Shown piece after piece: positions 15,251-22,067 of a stretch of DNA of 22,245 nt; position 1 is the stretch's first letter, and each line of letters starts with the position of its first letter. The stretch covers positions 1 to 22,245 of the forward strand of contig JAGHSH010000206.1 of assembly GCA_018065965.1 (NCBI GenBank). Direction: 5' to 3'. The notes beneath the pieces are model-generated. The model had not been told where the DNA came from and searched no databases. It saw only the letters and a list, made by a program, of their open reading frames with translations. A program made the translations under genes and the position numbers. This DNA comes from Candidatus Apopatocola equi (GTDB taxonomy: Bacteria; Bacillota; Clostridia; Oscillospirales; Oscillospiraceae).

Positions 15251-15279
15251 TTTTATTATCATTTCTGCTGTGATATAAT
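15251..15279 (+). promoter_or_regulatory. Putative promoter of the zinc-module nuclease gene
   Basis: TGA-TATAAT (15271-15279) is an extended -10 in AT-rich DNA; the -35 slot (TTTTAT at 15251) is poor. It lies about 60 bases before the gene start, giving the gene its own transcription independent of the tRNA. Confidence 0.6.
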
Positions 15280-15340
15280 TATTTATTTAACTGTCAGCAA
15301 CGTACTAATTAAAGGTAATAAAGATAGGATAACGTGAAAT

Positions 15341-17317
15341 ATGAGAAAGCTAAAAGAGACGGTTGCCGACGTTGAATGGTTGGTATCCGAATGGGATTAC
15401 GATACCAACTCGGCGCTTGGAATCTTCCCTGATAAAATAGGCTCGCAAAGCAATACTTATGCTTTCTGGAAATGCAAATTTGGTCATAAATGGAAAGCAA
15501 GAATCAGTAACCGATACCATGGCCGTGGATGTCCAGAATGTCGAAAACAGCTTAAAACATCCTTCCCAGAACAAGCCGTATTCTTTTACATCAAGAAAAA
15601 GTTTCCCGATGCAATCAACTCATTTAGAGATTTTTTCTCCAATGGCATGGAGATTGACGTGTATATTCCCTCAATCAGAACGGGAATTGAGTATGACGGG
15701 ATTGCATGGCACAAAGATGATACCCTTGAAAAGGAAGAGCGAAAATACGAGATTTGCAAGCAAAATGGCATCATGCTCATCCGGTTCAAGGAAAACGTTG
15801 AGCACTATCGAAATGATTTGAACATCGCAGACCAGATTATCCTTGTTCGAAGGCCGTTTGTTGGAAAACAAATTAGCTATGCTGCCTTAGATTATGCTAT
15901 TCGGGAACTCCTCTATGCATTGTTCGACGTTGATCCTGCAGACCTATTTTCTCACTTCTTTCGTAAGCCTGTAGATCCCAATGGATGGGAGGAAATGGCA
16001 TACGGTCCAAAGGTCAAGACGGATGTAGATTCTCGTAGAGATCGCGATTTGATCTATCAGAACTATCTCGTCACCAAGGAAAATAAATCTTTAGCAATCC
16101 AGTATCCAGAAGTCGCCGCCCTCTGGCATCCCACAAAAAATGGTGGGCTGACTCCTGCAATGTTTTCGCCTCATACAAATACGCGCGTATGGTGGCTTGG
16201 GAACTGCGGGCATGAATGGGACAGTCCGATTACCGTCATGACTAGGGGATCTGGCTGTCCGTACTGCCACGGTTTACGAGTTCTGAAAGGCTTTAATGAT
16301 CTGGAAACGCTCTACCCAGACATTGCCGCGCAATGGCATCCCGCAAAGAATGGCAATAACAAGCCAGATATGTTTACGTCTGGTTCAGGCCATAGAGCAT
16401 ATTGGCTGTGCCCTGTTTGCAAACAGGACTGGCAAGCAGCAATAAATAATAGAACAGTGAACCACCGCGGGTGTCCGTACTGTGCGCATGAGCGTCCCAT
16501 CAAAGGGGTTAATGATCTTCCAACTGTCCGTCCCGATTTGATGCTTGAATGGGATTATGACAAGAATATTGATCTTGATCCGACAGATTTCATGATTAGC
16601 AGCAACAAAAAAGTATGGTGGAAATGCGCTAAATGTGGCTACGAGTATAAAACACTTATCGCGAACCGCACGAAAGGAACTGGGTGTAAGCAGTGTGCAG
16701 GGCAAATTCTTATCCCAGGTGTAAATGATTTGGAGACTCTGTATCCCAGTATTGCTGCAGAATGGGATCTGGAAAACAACCCTGATGTTTTACCCTCTCA
16801 AGTATTCCCAAATACAAATAAACCTTACAGTTGGATTTGCAAGAATGGCCACAGATGGCAAGCTAGCCCAAATTCAAGGACAAGCGGCCACGGATGTCCA
16901 TACTGTTCAGGAAATCTTGTTTGGAGCGGCTTTAATGATTTAGCTACAACGCATCCTTCTATTGCCGCAGAATGGCATCCGACAAAGAACGGAACCCTCA
17001 CACCAACTCAAATTTCAAAGGGGTATAGTAAAAAAGTCTGGTTCTTGTGCCCGACGTGCAAAAATGCTTACGATTCCTATATCGGAAACAAGATAAAAGG
17101 ATATGGGAAATGCCCCTTTTGTTCCCCGAGGAAAACAAGGGCGTGCTTTGTGCTTCAGGTTGAAACAGGCCAATACTTCAAGACTCTCAAAGAAGCCGCA
17201 AAATCGATTGGAACAGAAGACATCCGGAAGATACAAGCTTGTTGTGCAGGAAGGGCAAGCTCCGCGCATGGGTATCATTGGAAATACGTTGATAGAATCG
17301 CCTCGGACACCGTTTAG
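15341..17317 (+). CDS. Multi-treble-clef Vsr/DUF559-like nuclease with NUMOD1-like C-terminus
   Basis: This 658-residue protein starts at ATG 15341, ten bases after AGGAT. Module 1 (residues 11-68) has C45, H49, C64 and C67. A nuclease core follows at about 75-165: E77, D106 in MEIDVYIP, then IEYDGIAWH (E117, D119, H124), K131/K135 and MLIRFKEN, the layout of Vsr/DUF559-type PD-(D/E)XK folds. Five more treble-clef modules (252-594), each opening with hPxhAhxWxxxKN-like text and ending GCPYC-like, match DUF4379/PF14311 zinc domains. The C-terminus (602-650) has ETGQYFKTLKEAAKSIG and HGYHWKY, resembling NUMOD1 domains of homing endonucleases. It is expected to bind and cut DNA; the target is unknown. 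Base composition is much poorer in GC than its neighbours (my count is 35% at 16561-16620 against 67% at 18061-18120). It adjoins a tRNA gene, has no obvious partner gene, and shows no frameshift or stop. Domain names are by recognition, not by search. Confidence 0.85.
   Translation: MRKLKETVADVEWLVSEWDYDTNSALGIFPDKIGSQSNTYAFWKCKFGHKWKARISNRYHGRGCPECRKQLKTSFPEQAVFFYIKKKFPDAINSFRDFFSNGMEIDVYIPSIRTGIEYDGIAWHKDDTLEKEERKYEICKQNGIMLIRFKENVEHYRNDLNIADQIILVRRPFVGKQISYAALDYAIRELLYALFDVDPADLFSHFFRKPVDPNGWEEMAYGPKVKTDVDSRRDRDLIYQNYLVTKENKSLAIQYPEVAALWHPTKNGGLTPAMFSPHTNTRVWWLGNCGHEWDSPITVMTRGSGCPYCHGLRVLKGFNDLETLYPDIAAQWHPAKNGNNKPDMFTSGSGHRAYWLCPVCKQDWQAAINNRTVNHRGCPYCAHERPIKGVNDLPTVRPDLMLEWDYDKNIDLDPTDFMISSNKKVWWKCAKCGYEYKTLIANRTKGTGCKQCAGQILIPGVNDLETLYPSIAAEWDLENNPDVLPSQVFPNTNKPYSWICKNGHRWQASPNSRTSGHGCPYCSGNLVWSGFNDLATTHPSIAAEWHPTKNGTLTPTQISKGYSKKVWFLCPTCKNAYDSYIGNKIKGYGKCPFCSPRKTRACFVLQVETGQYFKTLKEAAKSIGTEDIRKIQACCAGRASSAHGYHWKYVDRIASDTV
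16094..17122 (+). repeat. Five tandem treble-clef zinc modules within the nuclease gene
   Basis: Modules start near residues 252, 323, 393, 463 and 533, with a steady period of about 70 residues. Each has a YPxIAAEWHPTKNG-like helix, a W-x-C-x-x-C/GH-x-W knuckle and a final C-P-Y-C knuckle. Cys/His pairs are C289/H291 with C306/C309, C357/C360 with C378/C381, C429/C432 with C449/C452, C500/H504 with C519/C522, and C570/C573 with C591/C594. They are diverged at DNA level, so duplication is old. Confidence 0.85.
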
Positions 17318-17330
17318 TGCAACACAGACA

Positions 17331-17363
17331 AGAAGAGCTTCGGTTCACCGGGGCTCTTCTTTG
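17331..17363 (+). terminator. Terminator after the nuclease gene
   Basis: AGAAGAGCTTCGG pairs over 13 positions (two G-T) with CCGGGGCTCTTCT around a TTCA tetraloop, 13 bases after the stop codon, followed by TTGTTC. Confidence 0.85.
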
Positions 17364-17402
17364 TTCAGAAGAGGGAAAACACGCTCTGCGCGCACCCCTC
17401 AT

Positions 17403-17431
17403 TTGACAAATTTTCCCCGAAATGGTACCAT
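17403..17431 (+). promoter_or_regulatory. Promoter of the DUF4230 gene
   Basis: TTGACA (17403-17408) is consensus. After 17 bases comes TACCAT, preceded by TGG, giving an extended -10. The leader is about 26 bases and holds the ribosome binding site. Confidence 0.78.
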
Positions 17432-17463
17432 ATCCCCATCTGCAGAGAAAGAGAGGACGGGAG

Positions 17464-18180
17464 ATGAAAAACGGGAAGATCGTTCTGGTCTGTGCGCTGA
17501 TCCTTGCCATGCTCGGCGGGGGCATTTATGTCTATCTCCGGCAGCAGGATGCACTGGAGGCTTCTGCGGCGGAGCAGGCGGTGCTGCGGCAGCGCGTGGA
17601 GGAAACGCAGGAGCAGCTGCAGAGCGCGGAGGAAGAGAAGCTCCGGCTCAGCGACCGGCTGGAGGCGCTGACAAAGGTGGAATACCGCTTTGACGCCCAT
17701 GCCATGGCGGAGGAGATCGCGGAGATCGGCGAGCTGGCCGCCGTGGAGTACCGCTATACCAACGTGGGTGCTATGGACAGCTCCGTGCAGTTCCTCAACT
17801 ATACCGTGCCCCTGACCCAGAAAACCGTGGTGGTCACCATGGACGGAGTGATCAAGGTCGGGGTGGACGTGGAGAAGATCGTTATCTCCGCCGATGAGGA
17901 GAAGAAGGTCATCACCCTGACGATCCCGGAGGCAAGGCTCCTCTCCAACGAGCTGGACGAGAAGAGCGTGCAGATCTACAACGAGTCCACGGGCCTGTTC
18001 AACCGGGAGACCTTCGCCGACGGTAGCGCCATCCGCGAGCAGATCAAGGCCTCCGCTGTCCGCAATGCCGAGGCCAACGGGATCTATGAGCTGGCACGCT
18101 CCCGGACGGAGGGGATCCTCCGGGCCATGCTGGAGTCTGTGCCGGGACTGAAGGAGAGCTATACGATCCGTTTTGCATAG
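17464..18180 (+). CDS. DUF4230 membrane-anchored protein
   Basis: The gene encodes 238 residues from ATG 17464, just after GAGAGGACGGGAG. An upstream in-frame ATG at 17422 falls in the promoter and is rejected. A single membrane helix (about residues 6-24) is followed by a coiled coil (about 28-68, rich in E, Q, L and R). A C-terminal DUF4230 domain (about 75-238) includes the typical QKTVVVTMDGVIKVGVDVEKI strand pair and a late helix with ARSRTEGILRAML. The topology suggests an N-terminal anchor with the domain outside the cytoplasm. DUF4230 has no known activity and is common in gut Clostridia and Bacteroidetes. It is a stand-alone unit with its own promoter and a strong terminator. GC-rich codon use returns at this gene, marking the right border of the AT-rich segment. 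Confidence 0.88.
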   Translation: MKNGKIVLVCALILAMLGGGIYVYLRQQDALEASAAEQAVLRQRVEETQEQLQSAEEEKLRLSDRLEALTKVEYRFDAHAMAEEIAEIGELAAVEYRYTNVGAMDSSVQFLNYTVPLTQKTVVVTMDGVIKVGVDVEKIVISADEEKKVITLTIPEARLLSNELDEKSVQIYNESTGLFNRETFADGSAIREQIKASAVRNAEANGIYELARSRTEGILRAMLESVPGLKESYTIRFA

Positions 18181-18183
18181 AAC

Positions 18184-18234
18184 AGACAAAGAGCCGGAGG
18201 GGAAAGCGGCTTTCCCCTCCGGCTCTTTGTCTTT
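18184..18234. terminator. Bidirectional terminator between the DUF4230 gene and the phosphate block
   Basis: AGACAAAGAGCCGGAGGGGA pairs almost perfectly with TCCCCTCCGGCTCTTTGTCT around AAGCGGCTT. It can end the rightward DUF4230 transcript and the leftward phosphate operon that converge here. Confidence 0.93.
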
Positions 18235-18244
18235 TACGGTCGGT

Positions 18245-18667
18245 TCACCGGGAGACGCTGTATTTCTTCCCGTAGTACCGGAACAGCTCATCGAATTTTT
18301 CGCTTCCGTGCCGGAGCTCCCGCAGAGAGCTGTGAACATTGAGATTGTGCTCGGCCATGTCCGTCACGCAGCCGGCGATGTTGGAGCAATGGTCGCTTAC
18401 CCGCTCCAGATCCGTCAGGATGTCCGACCACACGAAGCCGGCCTGCCGGAGCGTCATCAGCCCCGAATTCACAAAACCCACGACCATGACGGTCGTTGCC
18501 GAAGAGCTCTGAATAACTGCCGTAACGCCGAGACCTGTCAGAAGTCCCGCGCTTCTGCCCGTTGTCATACGCTCCGGCAGACCCTGCAGCCTTCCGCCGG
18601 AGCGACGCTCCAGCGACTGCCCCATCAGACTCATCCCGAAGAGGAACAGGGACAGGCCGCCGAGCAT
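18245..18667 (-). pseudogene. Na/Pi cotransporter (NptA-like) with large internal deletion
   Basis: The frame keeps the first part of a Na/Pi cotransporter II-type protein, MLGGLSLFLFGMSLMGQSLE to QSSSATTVMVVGFVNSGLMT. It then jumps near 18437-18445 straight into the C-terminal PhoU-like end, GFVWSDILTDLERVSDHCSN. Only 140 residues remain of a usual length of roughly 550. The second QSSS repeat, most membrane helices and half of the PhoU-like part are missing. The ATG at 18667 has no ribosome binding site and is probably internal. In-frame upstream codons (KKGIFSVLS) look like the authentic N-terminus, but AAG stands where a start is expected. The family takes up phosphate with sodium; this copy cannot. 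It follows the PhoR-type kinase gene, so it was probably a target of that system. Confidence 0.85.
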
Positions 18668-18743
18668 GGATAATACACTGAAAATGCCCTTCTTTCTAAA
18701 TCAATTCGGTTTCTTCCCGCTCCGTGGGAGGGCTGAAGGGCGA

Positions 18744-20420
18744 TCACACCGAAGAACCGTCCGGGCTTTTCGGCAGCGTAATGATCATGGTCGTGCCATG
18801 ATCAACGATGCTTCGGATCTCAATGCTTCCGCCGTGGAGCTTGATGGAATGCTTGACGATGGACAGACCCAGCCCGGTGCCGCCGACGGATTTGGAACGG
18901 CTCTTGTCCACGCGATAGAAGCGCTCAAAGATCCGCTCCTGCGCTTCGGGGGGAATGCCGATGCCCGTGTCGCTGATCGTCAGGACTACATTCGCGCCCT
19001 CCGGCCGCACCTCGACCTCCACGCTTCCTCCGGCGTGGTTATACTTGATGGAATTGTCGCAGAGATTGTAAATAATACCGGAGAGCAGCTGCGCGATCCC
19101 CTGCAGCTCGGCCTTCTCACCGCGCAGGGTGAGCTCCACCCCGGCGGACTGGGCAACGGGCAGGAGGCTGCGCACCGTCTGGGCGGCCAGCTCATAGAGA
19201 TCAAGGGTCTGACGCTGCATATCCTCCGCGCCCTCGTCCAGATGGGAGAGCTTGATGATGTCCTCGACCAGCGTGATCATGCGCCTGGACTCGCTGAAGA
19301 TCTGCTCGGCAAACTGCGGAACGTCCTCCGGCCTTACCAGCCCGTTTGAAAGCAGCTCCGCACTCCCGGAAATGTTCTGAAGCGGGGTTTTCAGCTCATG
19401 GGAAACATTGGCGGTGAATTCCCGGCGCGCTTCCTCGGCCTTTTCCTTCTCGGTGATGTCGAAGATGATGAGCGCAATGCCGGAGACCTTATCCTCGCTG
19501 AGGATGGGACTGGCGTTGAACTGATAGTCACGCTCCGCAATGGAAACGATCTTCTCGGCCCGGCTGCCCGTGCCCGCGATGCGGAGCAGCTCCTGTATTT
19601 CCGGGCTGCTGTTGAAGAGCAGCAGATCCCGGCCGAGACAGTAACGGCTGATGCCGAGCAGCTTGGTGGCGGCCTTGTTGATGCTGAGCACCGCGCGGGT
19701 CTCGGAGAGAAGAAGGATGCCCTCGTTCATATAGCCGGTGGCCGTGTCGAACTCCTCCTGCTTTCGCCGCAGCTCCGCCTGCTGGGTTTTCAGCTGCCGC
19801 TGCTGGCTGGCAATGCGGTCCACAAGGGGCGAGAGCTCCTCATATACGCTGTTTTCTTCCGGCTCGTCCAGATTCAGCTCGTTGAGCGGCTTTACCACTC
19901 GCTTCGACAGGCGGTAGGCCAGATAGAGCGAAAGCCCGATGGCGATCGCCATGACCAGAACAATGTGCCGGAGCATGGAGAAGATCAGTGACCACCAGGT
20001 AAGATGGGAAGCGGAAAGACGGATGACCGTCCCGTCCGAGAGCTTCCGGGCGGAGTAGAGCTGCTTTTCCAGCAGCGTGTCCGAGCGTCTTACACTCTCG
20101 CCGCTGCCGCCGCTCAGCGCCTCCCGGATCTCTTCCCGCTCCAGATGGTTTTCCATCTTTGCGGTTTCCGCTTTGTTGTCAAAGAGCACCGTTCCGTCGG
20201 CGGAGATCCATGTGATGCGGTAATCTCCGTTGGAAACGGAGGCGAGATAATCCAGCCCGTCATGCTCGACGGCCGAAGCGCAGAGCGCGGTTTCCGTTTT
20301 CAGACTGATCATCTGCCGGTCTGAAAAATAGCTGTAGAGCACGCCCATGATCAGAACGAGAGAGGCGAGGAACACCGCAATGGCGACTAGACAGATGGAG
20401 CGAAAGATCCGCTTTGTCAT
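18744..20420 (-). CDS. phoR: PhoR-type sensor histidine kinase
   Basis: The gene encodes 558 residues from ATG 20420, overlapping the regulator stop (ATGA). Upstream in-frame codons lie inside the regulator gene and are not used. Membrane helices are at about 8-32 and 150-170, bracketing an extracytoplasmic sensor domain (33-148). A HAMP-like linker (170-215) and a PAS domain (about 222-325) follow. The HisKA box EFTANVSHELKTPLQN has phospho-acceptor H341. The ATPase part has the N box (NLCDNSIKY, 452-460), DTGIGI (484-489), the F box ERFYRVDKSRSK and GGTGLGLSIVKH (513-524). All catalytic motifs are intact. Domain order matches PhoR kinases that sense phosphate limitation. The adjoining Na/Pi transporter remnant and the Pho-box-like site upstream of the operon support this, but the signal remains an inference. 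Confidence 0.92.
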   Translation of the reverse strand: MTKRIFRSICLVAIAVFLASLVLIMGVLYSYFSDRQMISLKTETALCASAVEHDGLDYLASVSNGDYRITWISADGTVLFDNKAETAKMENHLEREEIREALSGGSGESVRRSDTLLEKQLYSARKLSDGTVIRLSASHLTWWSLIFSMLRHIVLVMAIAIGLSLYLAYRLSKRVVKPLNELNLDEPEENSVYEELSPLVDRIASQQRQLKTQQAELRRKQEEFDTATGYMNEGILLLSETRAVLSINKAATKLLGISRYCLGRDLLLFNSSPEIQELLRIAGTGSRAEKIVSIAERDYQFNASPILSEDKVSGIALIIFDITEKEKAEEARREFTANVSHELKTPLQNISGSAELLSNGLVRPEDVPQFAEQIFSESRRMITLVEDIIKLSHLDEGAEDMQRQTLDLYELAAQTVRSLLPVAQSAGVELTLRGEKAELQGIAQLLSGIIYNLCDNSIKYNHAGGSVEVEVRPEGANVVLTISDTGIGIPPEAQERIFERFYRVDKSRSKSVGGTGLGLSIVKHSIKLHGGSIEIRSIVDHGTTMIITLPKSPDGSSV

Positions 20421-21091
20421 TTCCCGGACTCCATTCTGTACCCGACGCCGCGGACGGTCTCGATCTGATTTCCGGCCTCGCCGAGCTTGGTGCGGAGTGT
20501 GCCGACATGGACGTCCACTGTCCGCGTTTCGCCTGCAAAGTCCTGCCCCCACACCCGCTCCAGCAGCTGATCCCGGGTAAGCACGAGTCCGGGATTGCGC
20601 AGAAACAGGCGAAGCATATCGTATTCCTTCAGCGTCAGCACCACGGCTCTTCCGCCGGAGGTCACGCTGTGCTTGTCATCGTTCAGCTCGATGCTCCCGC
20701 ACCGGAGCACGGCGGCGGCCTTCGGAGAAGTCCGGCGCAGCACCGATTTCACCCGGGAGACCATATCCATCATCCCGAAGGGCTTTGCGAGATTATCATC
20801 CGCGCCCAGGTCAAGCCCCAGTACCTTGTCATACTCCGTGCCCTTGGCACTGGCCATGATGACGGGAATGCCGCAGAGGGCGGCGTCAGCGCGCAGCTTC
20901 TTCAGCACGGATATCCCGTCCTCGCCGGGAAGCATGATATCCAGCAGGATCAGCTCCGGCTTTTCCCCCTCCAGCGCCCGCCAGAATTCTGCGGAATCGG
21001 GAAAGCCGACCGCCTCAAAGCCGGAGGCGTTCAGCGTGTAGAGCATCAGATTCCGGATGCCGTTGTCATCTTCTATGCAATAAATCAACAT
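20417..21091 (-). CDS. phoP: PhoP/PhoB-type response regulator (OmpR family)
   Basis: The gene encodes 224 residues from ATG 21091, preceded by GAGGTG. A GTG at 21097 is in frame but is part of that ribosome binding site. The receiver domain (1-115) has the acidic pocket E7-D8-D9, phospho-acceptor D51 in LILLDIMLPGEDG, S81 and K103 in NLAKPFG. The winged-helix output domain (about 130-222) ends with DQLLERVWGQDFAGETRTVD, VHVGTLRTKLGE and the RGVGYRM wing, typical of the OmpR/PhoB class. GADDN replaces the usual GADDY, a mild change. It is the first gene of a leftward regulator-kinase operon. A TTTACA direct repeat upstream suggests autoregulation, as for PhoP in Gram-positive bacteria. Confidence 0.93.
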   Translation of the reverse strand: MLIYCIEDDNGIRNLMLYTLNASGFEAVGFPDSAEFWRALEGEKPELILLDIMLPGEDGISVLKKLRADAALCGIPVIMASAKGTEYDKVLGLDLGADDNLAKPFGMMDMVSRVKSVLRRTSPKAAAVLRCGSIELNDDKHSVTSGGRAVVLTLKEYDMLRLFLRNPGLVLTRDQLLERVWGQDFAGETRTVDVHVGTLRTKLGEAGNQIETVRGVGYRMESGK

Positions 21092-21147
21092 ACTCACCTC
21101 AACTGTCCGATCATAGGATGCTCAGTTCAAATCCGAAACCGCTCTCT

Positions 21148-21164
21148 TGTAAAATCCGTGTAAA
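21148..21164 (-). promoter_or_regulatory. Pho-box-like direct repeat upstream of phoPR
   Basis: On the minus strand TTTACA-CGGAT-TTTACA gives two identical hexamers with an 11-base period, matching the known Gram-positive PhoP-binding pattern (TT(A/C/T)ACA, spacing about 5). A possible -10 (TATGAT) is at 21115-21110. The boxes end 32 bases before it, a place suited to activation. Binding is inferred, not shown. Confidence 0.65.
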
Positions 21165-21198
21165 AACAGGCTTTCCGCCGGGGCGGCACCAAACGCTC

Positions 21199-21699
21199 TC
21201 AGAACACAAAGCGGCCCTCCAGCCGGACGAGCACCGCCCGGGCCGCCGCACCCGTGAATGCACCGCTGAGGATGCCGGAGAGCAGCAGAACGGGCAGATA
21301 GGCGAAGAGGGCGGGGGTACCGGTGATGAGCACGGCACAGCACAGCTGCCCCAGACCGTGCGCCATGGCGGAAAAGGCGCTGATCACCCAGAGCTGAGCG
21401 GGCGGGATGAAGCGCCGGAGCAGACAGGAGAGAGCCAGCGCCGCCAGTCCCCCGGAGAGGGAATAGGCAAGGGCCGAAACCTGCCCGGTGAGCAGCGAGC
21501 CCAGCAGAATGCGGCAGAGCAGTATCCGGAGCGCCCAGCGGCCCCCGAGGGTATAAAGGCAGAAGAGCGTGACGATGTTGGAGAGCCCCGGCTTGACCCC
21601 CGGAACGGGCGTGAGCGCCGGGAGCTGCGCCTCAATGAGGAACATCCCCAGCGCCGCGGCGGTGAGCAGGGCGGCAAAGGTGATTTTTCTGATCTTCAT
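21199..21699 (-). CDS. Gx transporter/heptaprenyl diphosphate synthase component I family membrane protein (EetB-like)
   Basis: The gene encodes 166 residues from ATG 21699, right behind GAGGAGGAAG. About five hydrophobic segments cover most of the protein. The family region LPALTPVPGVKPGLSNIVTL after the first helix is characteristic, followed by the LGSLLTG loop and AYSLSGGLAALA. The fold resembles ECF S-components. Databases label the family Gx transporter or heptaprenyl diphosphate synthase component I. EetB of flavin-based extracellular electron transfer loci is, to my recollection, a member. It is the third gene of a leftward set with an ApbE-type flavin transferase and a NusG-domain-II protein, separated from the latter by eight bases. 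Co-occurrence suggests a role with membrane redox or quinone components; substrate unknown. Confidence 0.88.
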   Translation of the reverse strand: MKIRKITFAALLTAAALGMFLIEAQLPALTPVPGVKPGLSNIVTLFCLYTLGGRWALRILLCRILLGSLLTGQVSALAYSLSGGLAALALSCLLRRFIPPAQLWVISAFSAMAHGLGQLCCAVLITGTPALFAYLPVLLLSGILSGAFTGAAARAVLVRLEGRFVF

Positions 21700-21707
21700 C
21701 TTCCTCC

Positions 21708-22067
21708 TCAGCCGCTGACGGCGTCCACGTCCTCCCGCTGCTGCGTGAAGGCAATGACGATGCGCTCGGGCAGACAGACAATGGGCGTGCCGCCGCTGCG
21801 CAGGGGGCCGTGACGGACGCAGAGCTGCGAGCGGCAGCCGGCAGACTCCATGTATACGCCGTCCGGCCCCACGTGGATGCGGCTCTCGCCGCTGCGGGTG
21901 GAGAGCGTCAGGGTATAGGGCTCCCGCACGGAGGCGGGATCGAGGGTGCAGATCAGCTCCCCCTCCTGCCATACGCCCACGGCTCCTCCCGGACGCTGCA
22001 GCCGCATGACCCCCAGACAGAGCAGAGCCAGCAGCGCGAACACAAGGACCCAGCGCCGATTGCTCAT
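21708..22067 (-). CDS. NusG domain II-containing membrane-anchored protein (EetA-like)
   Basis: The gene encodes 119 residues from ATG 22067, overlapping the upstream stop (ATGA). One membrane helix at about residues 6-22 anchors a small extracytoplasmic beta domain (about 28-110). The conserved features of the NusG domain II family are present: a GPDGVYME strand, then the cysteine motif SAGCRSQLCVRHG (C78, C83) and PIVCLPERIVI (C98). Despite the name, the family is unrelated in role to transcription factor NusG. It usually stands beside Gx-family and ApbE genes, as here. Stand-alone versions such as EetA are implicated in extracellular electron transfer. The cysteines may be redox-active or bind a cofactor; that is inference. 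Confidence 0.87.
   Translation of the reverse strand: MSNRRWVLVFALLALLCLGVMRLQRPGGAVGVWQEGELICTLDPASVREPYTLTLSTRSGESRIHVGPDGVYMESAGCRSQLCVRHGPLRSGGTPIVCLPERIVIAFTQQREDVDAVSG

Noticed and set aside
15341..17317. Periodic repeats as a CRISPR-like array
   Set aside because: The 210-base periodicity is at protein level (zinc modules), is strongly diverged in DNA, and lies in one continuous gene.
17318..17463. Duplicate of the tRNA 3' end (attR) at the right border of the AT-rich segment
   Set aside because: I looked for GGTTCGAATCC- and CCCGCTGCCA-like sequences and found none, so no tRNA-type att pair is claimed.
17340..18252. TCGGTTCACCGGG at 17340 and again near 18240 as possible flanking direct repeat
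   Set aside because: The first copy is part of a terminator stem and the second part of a coding end. There is no mobile-element logic in the interval, so chance is more likely.
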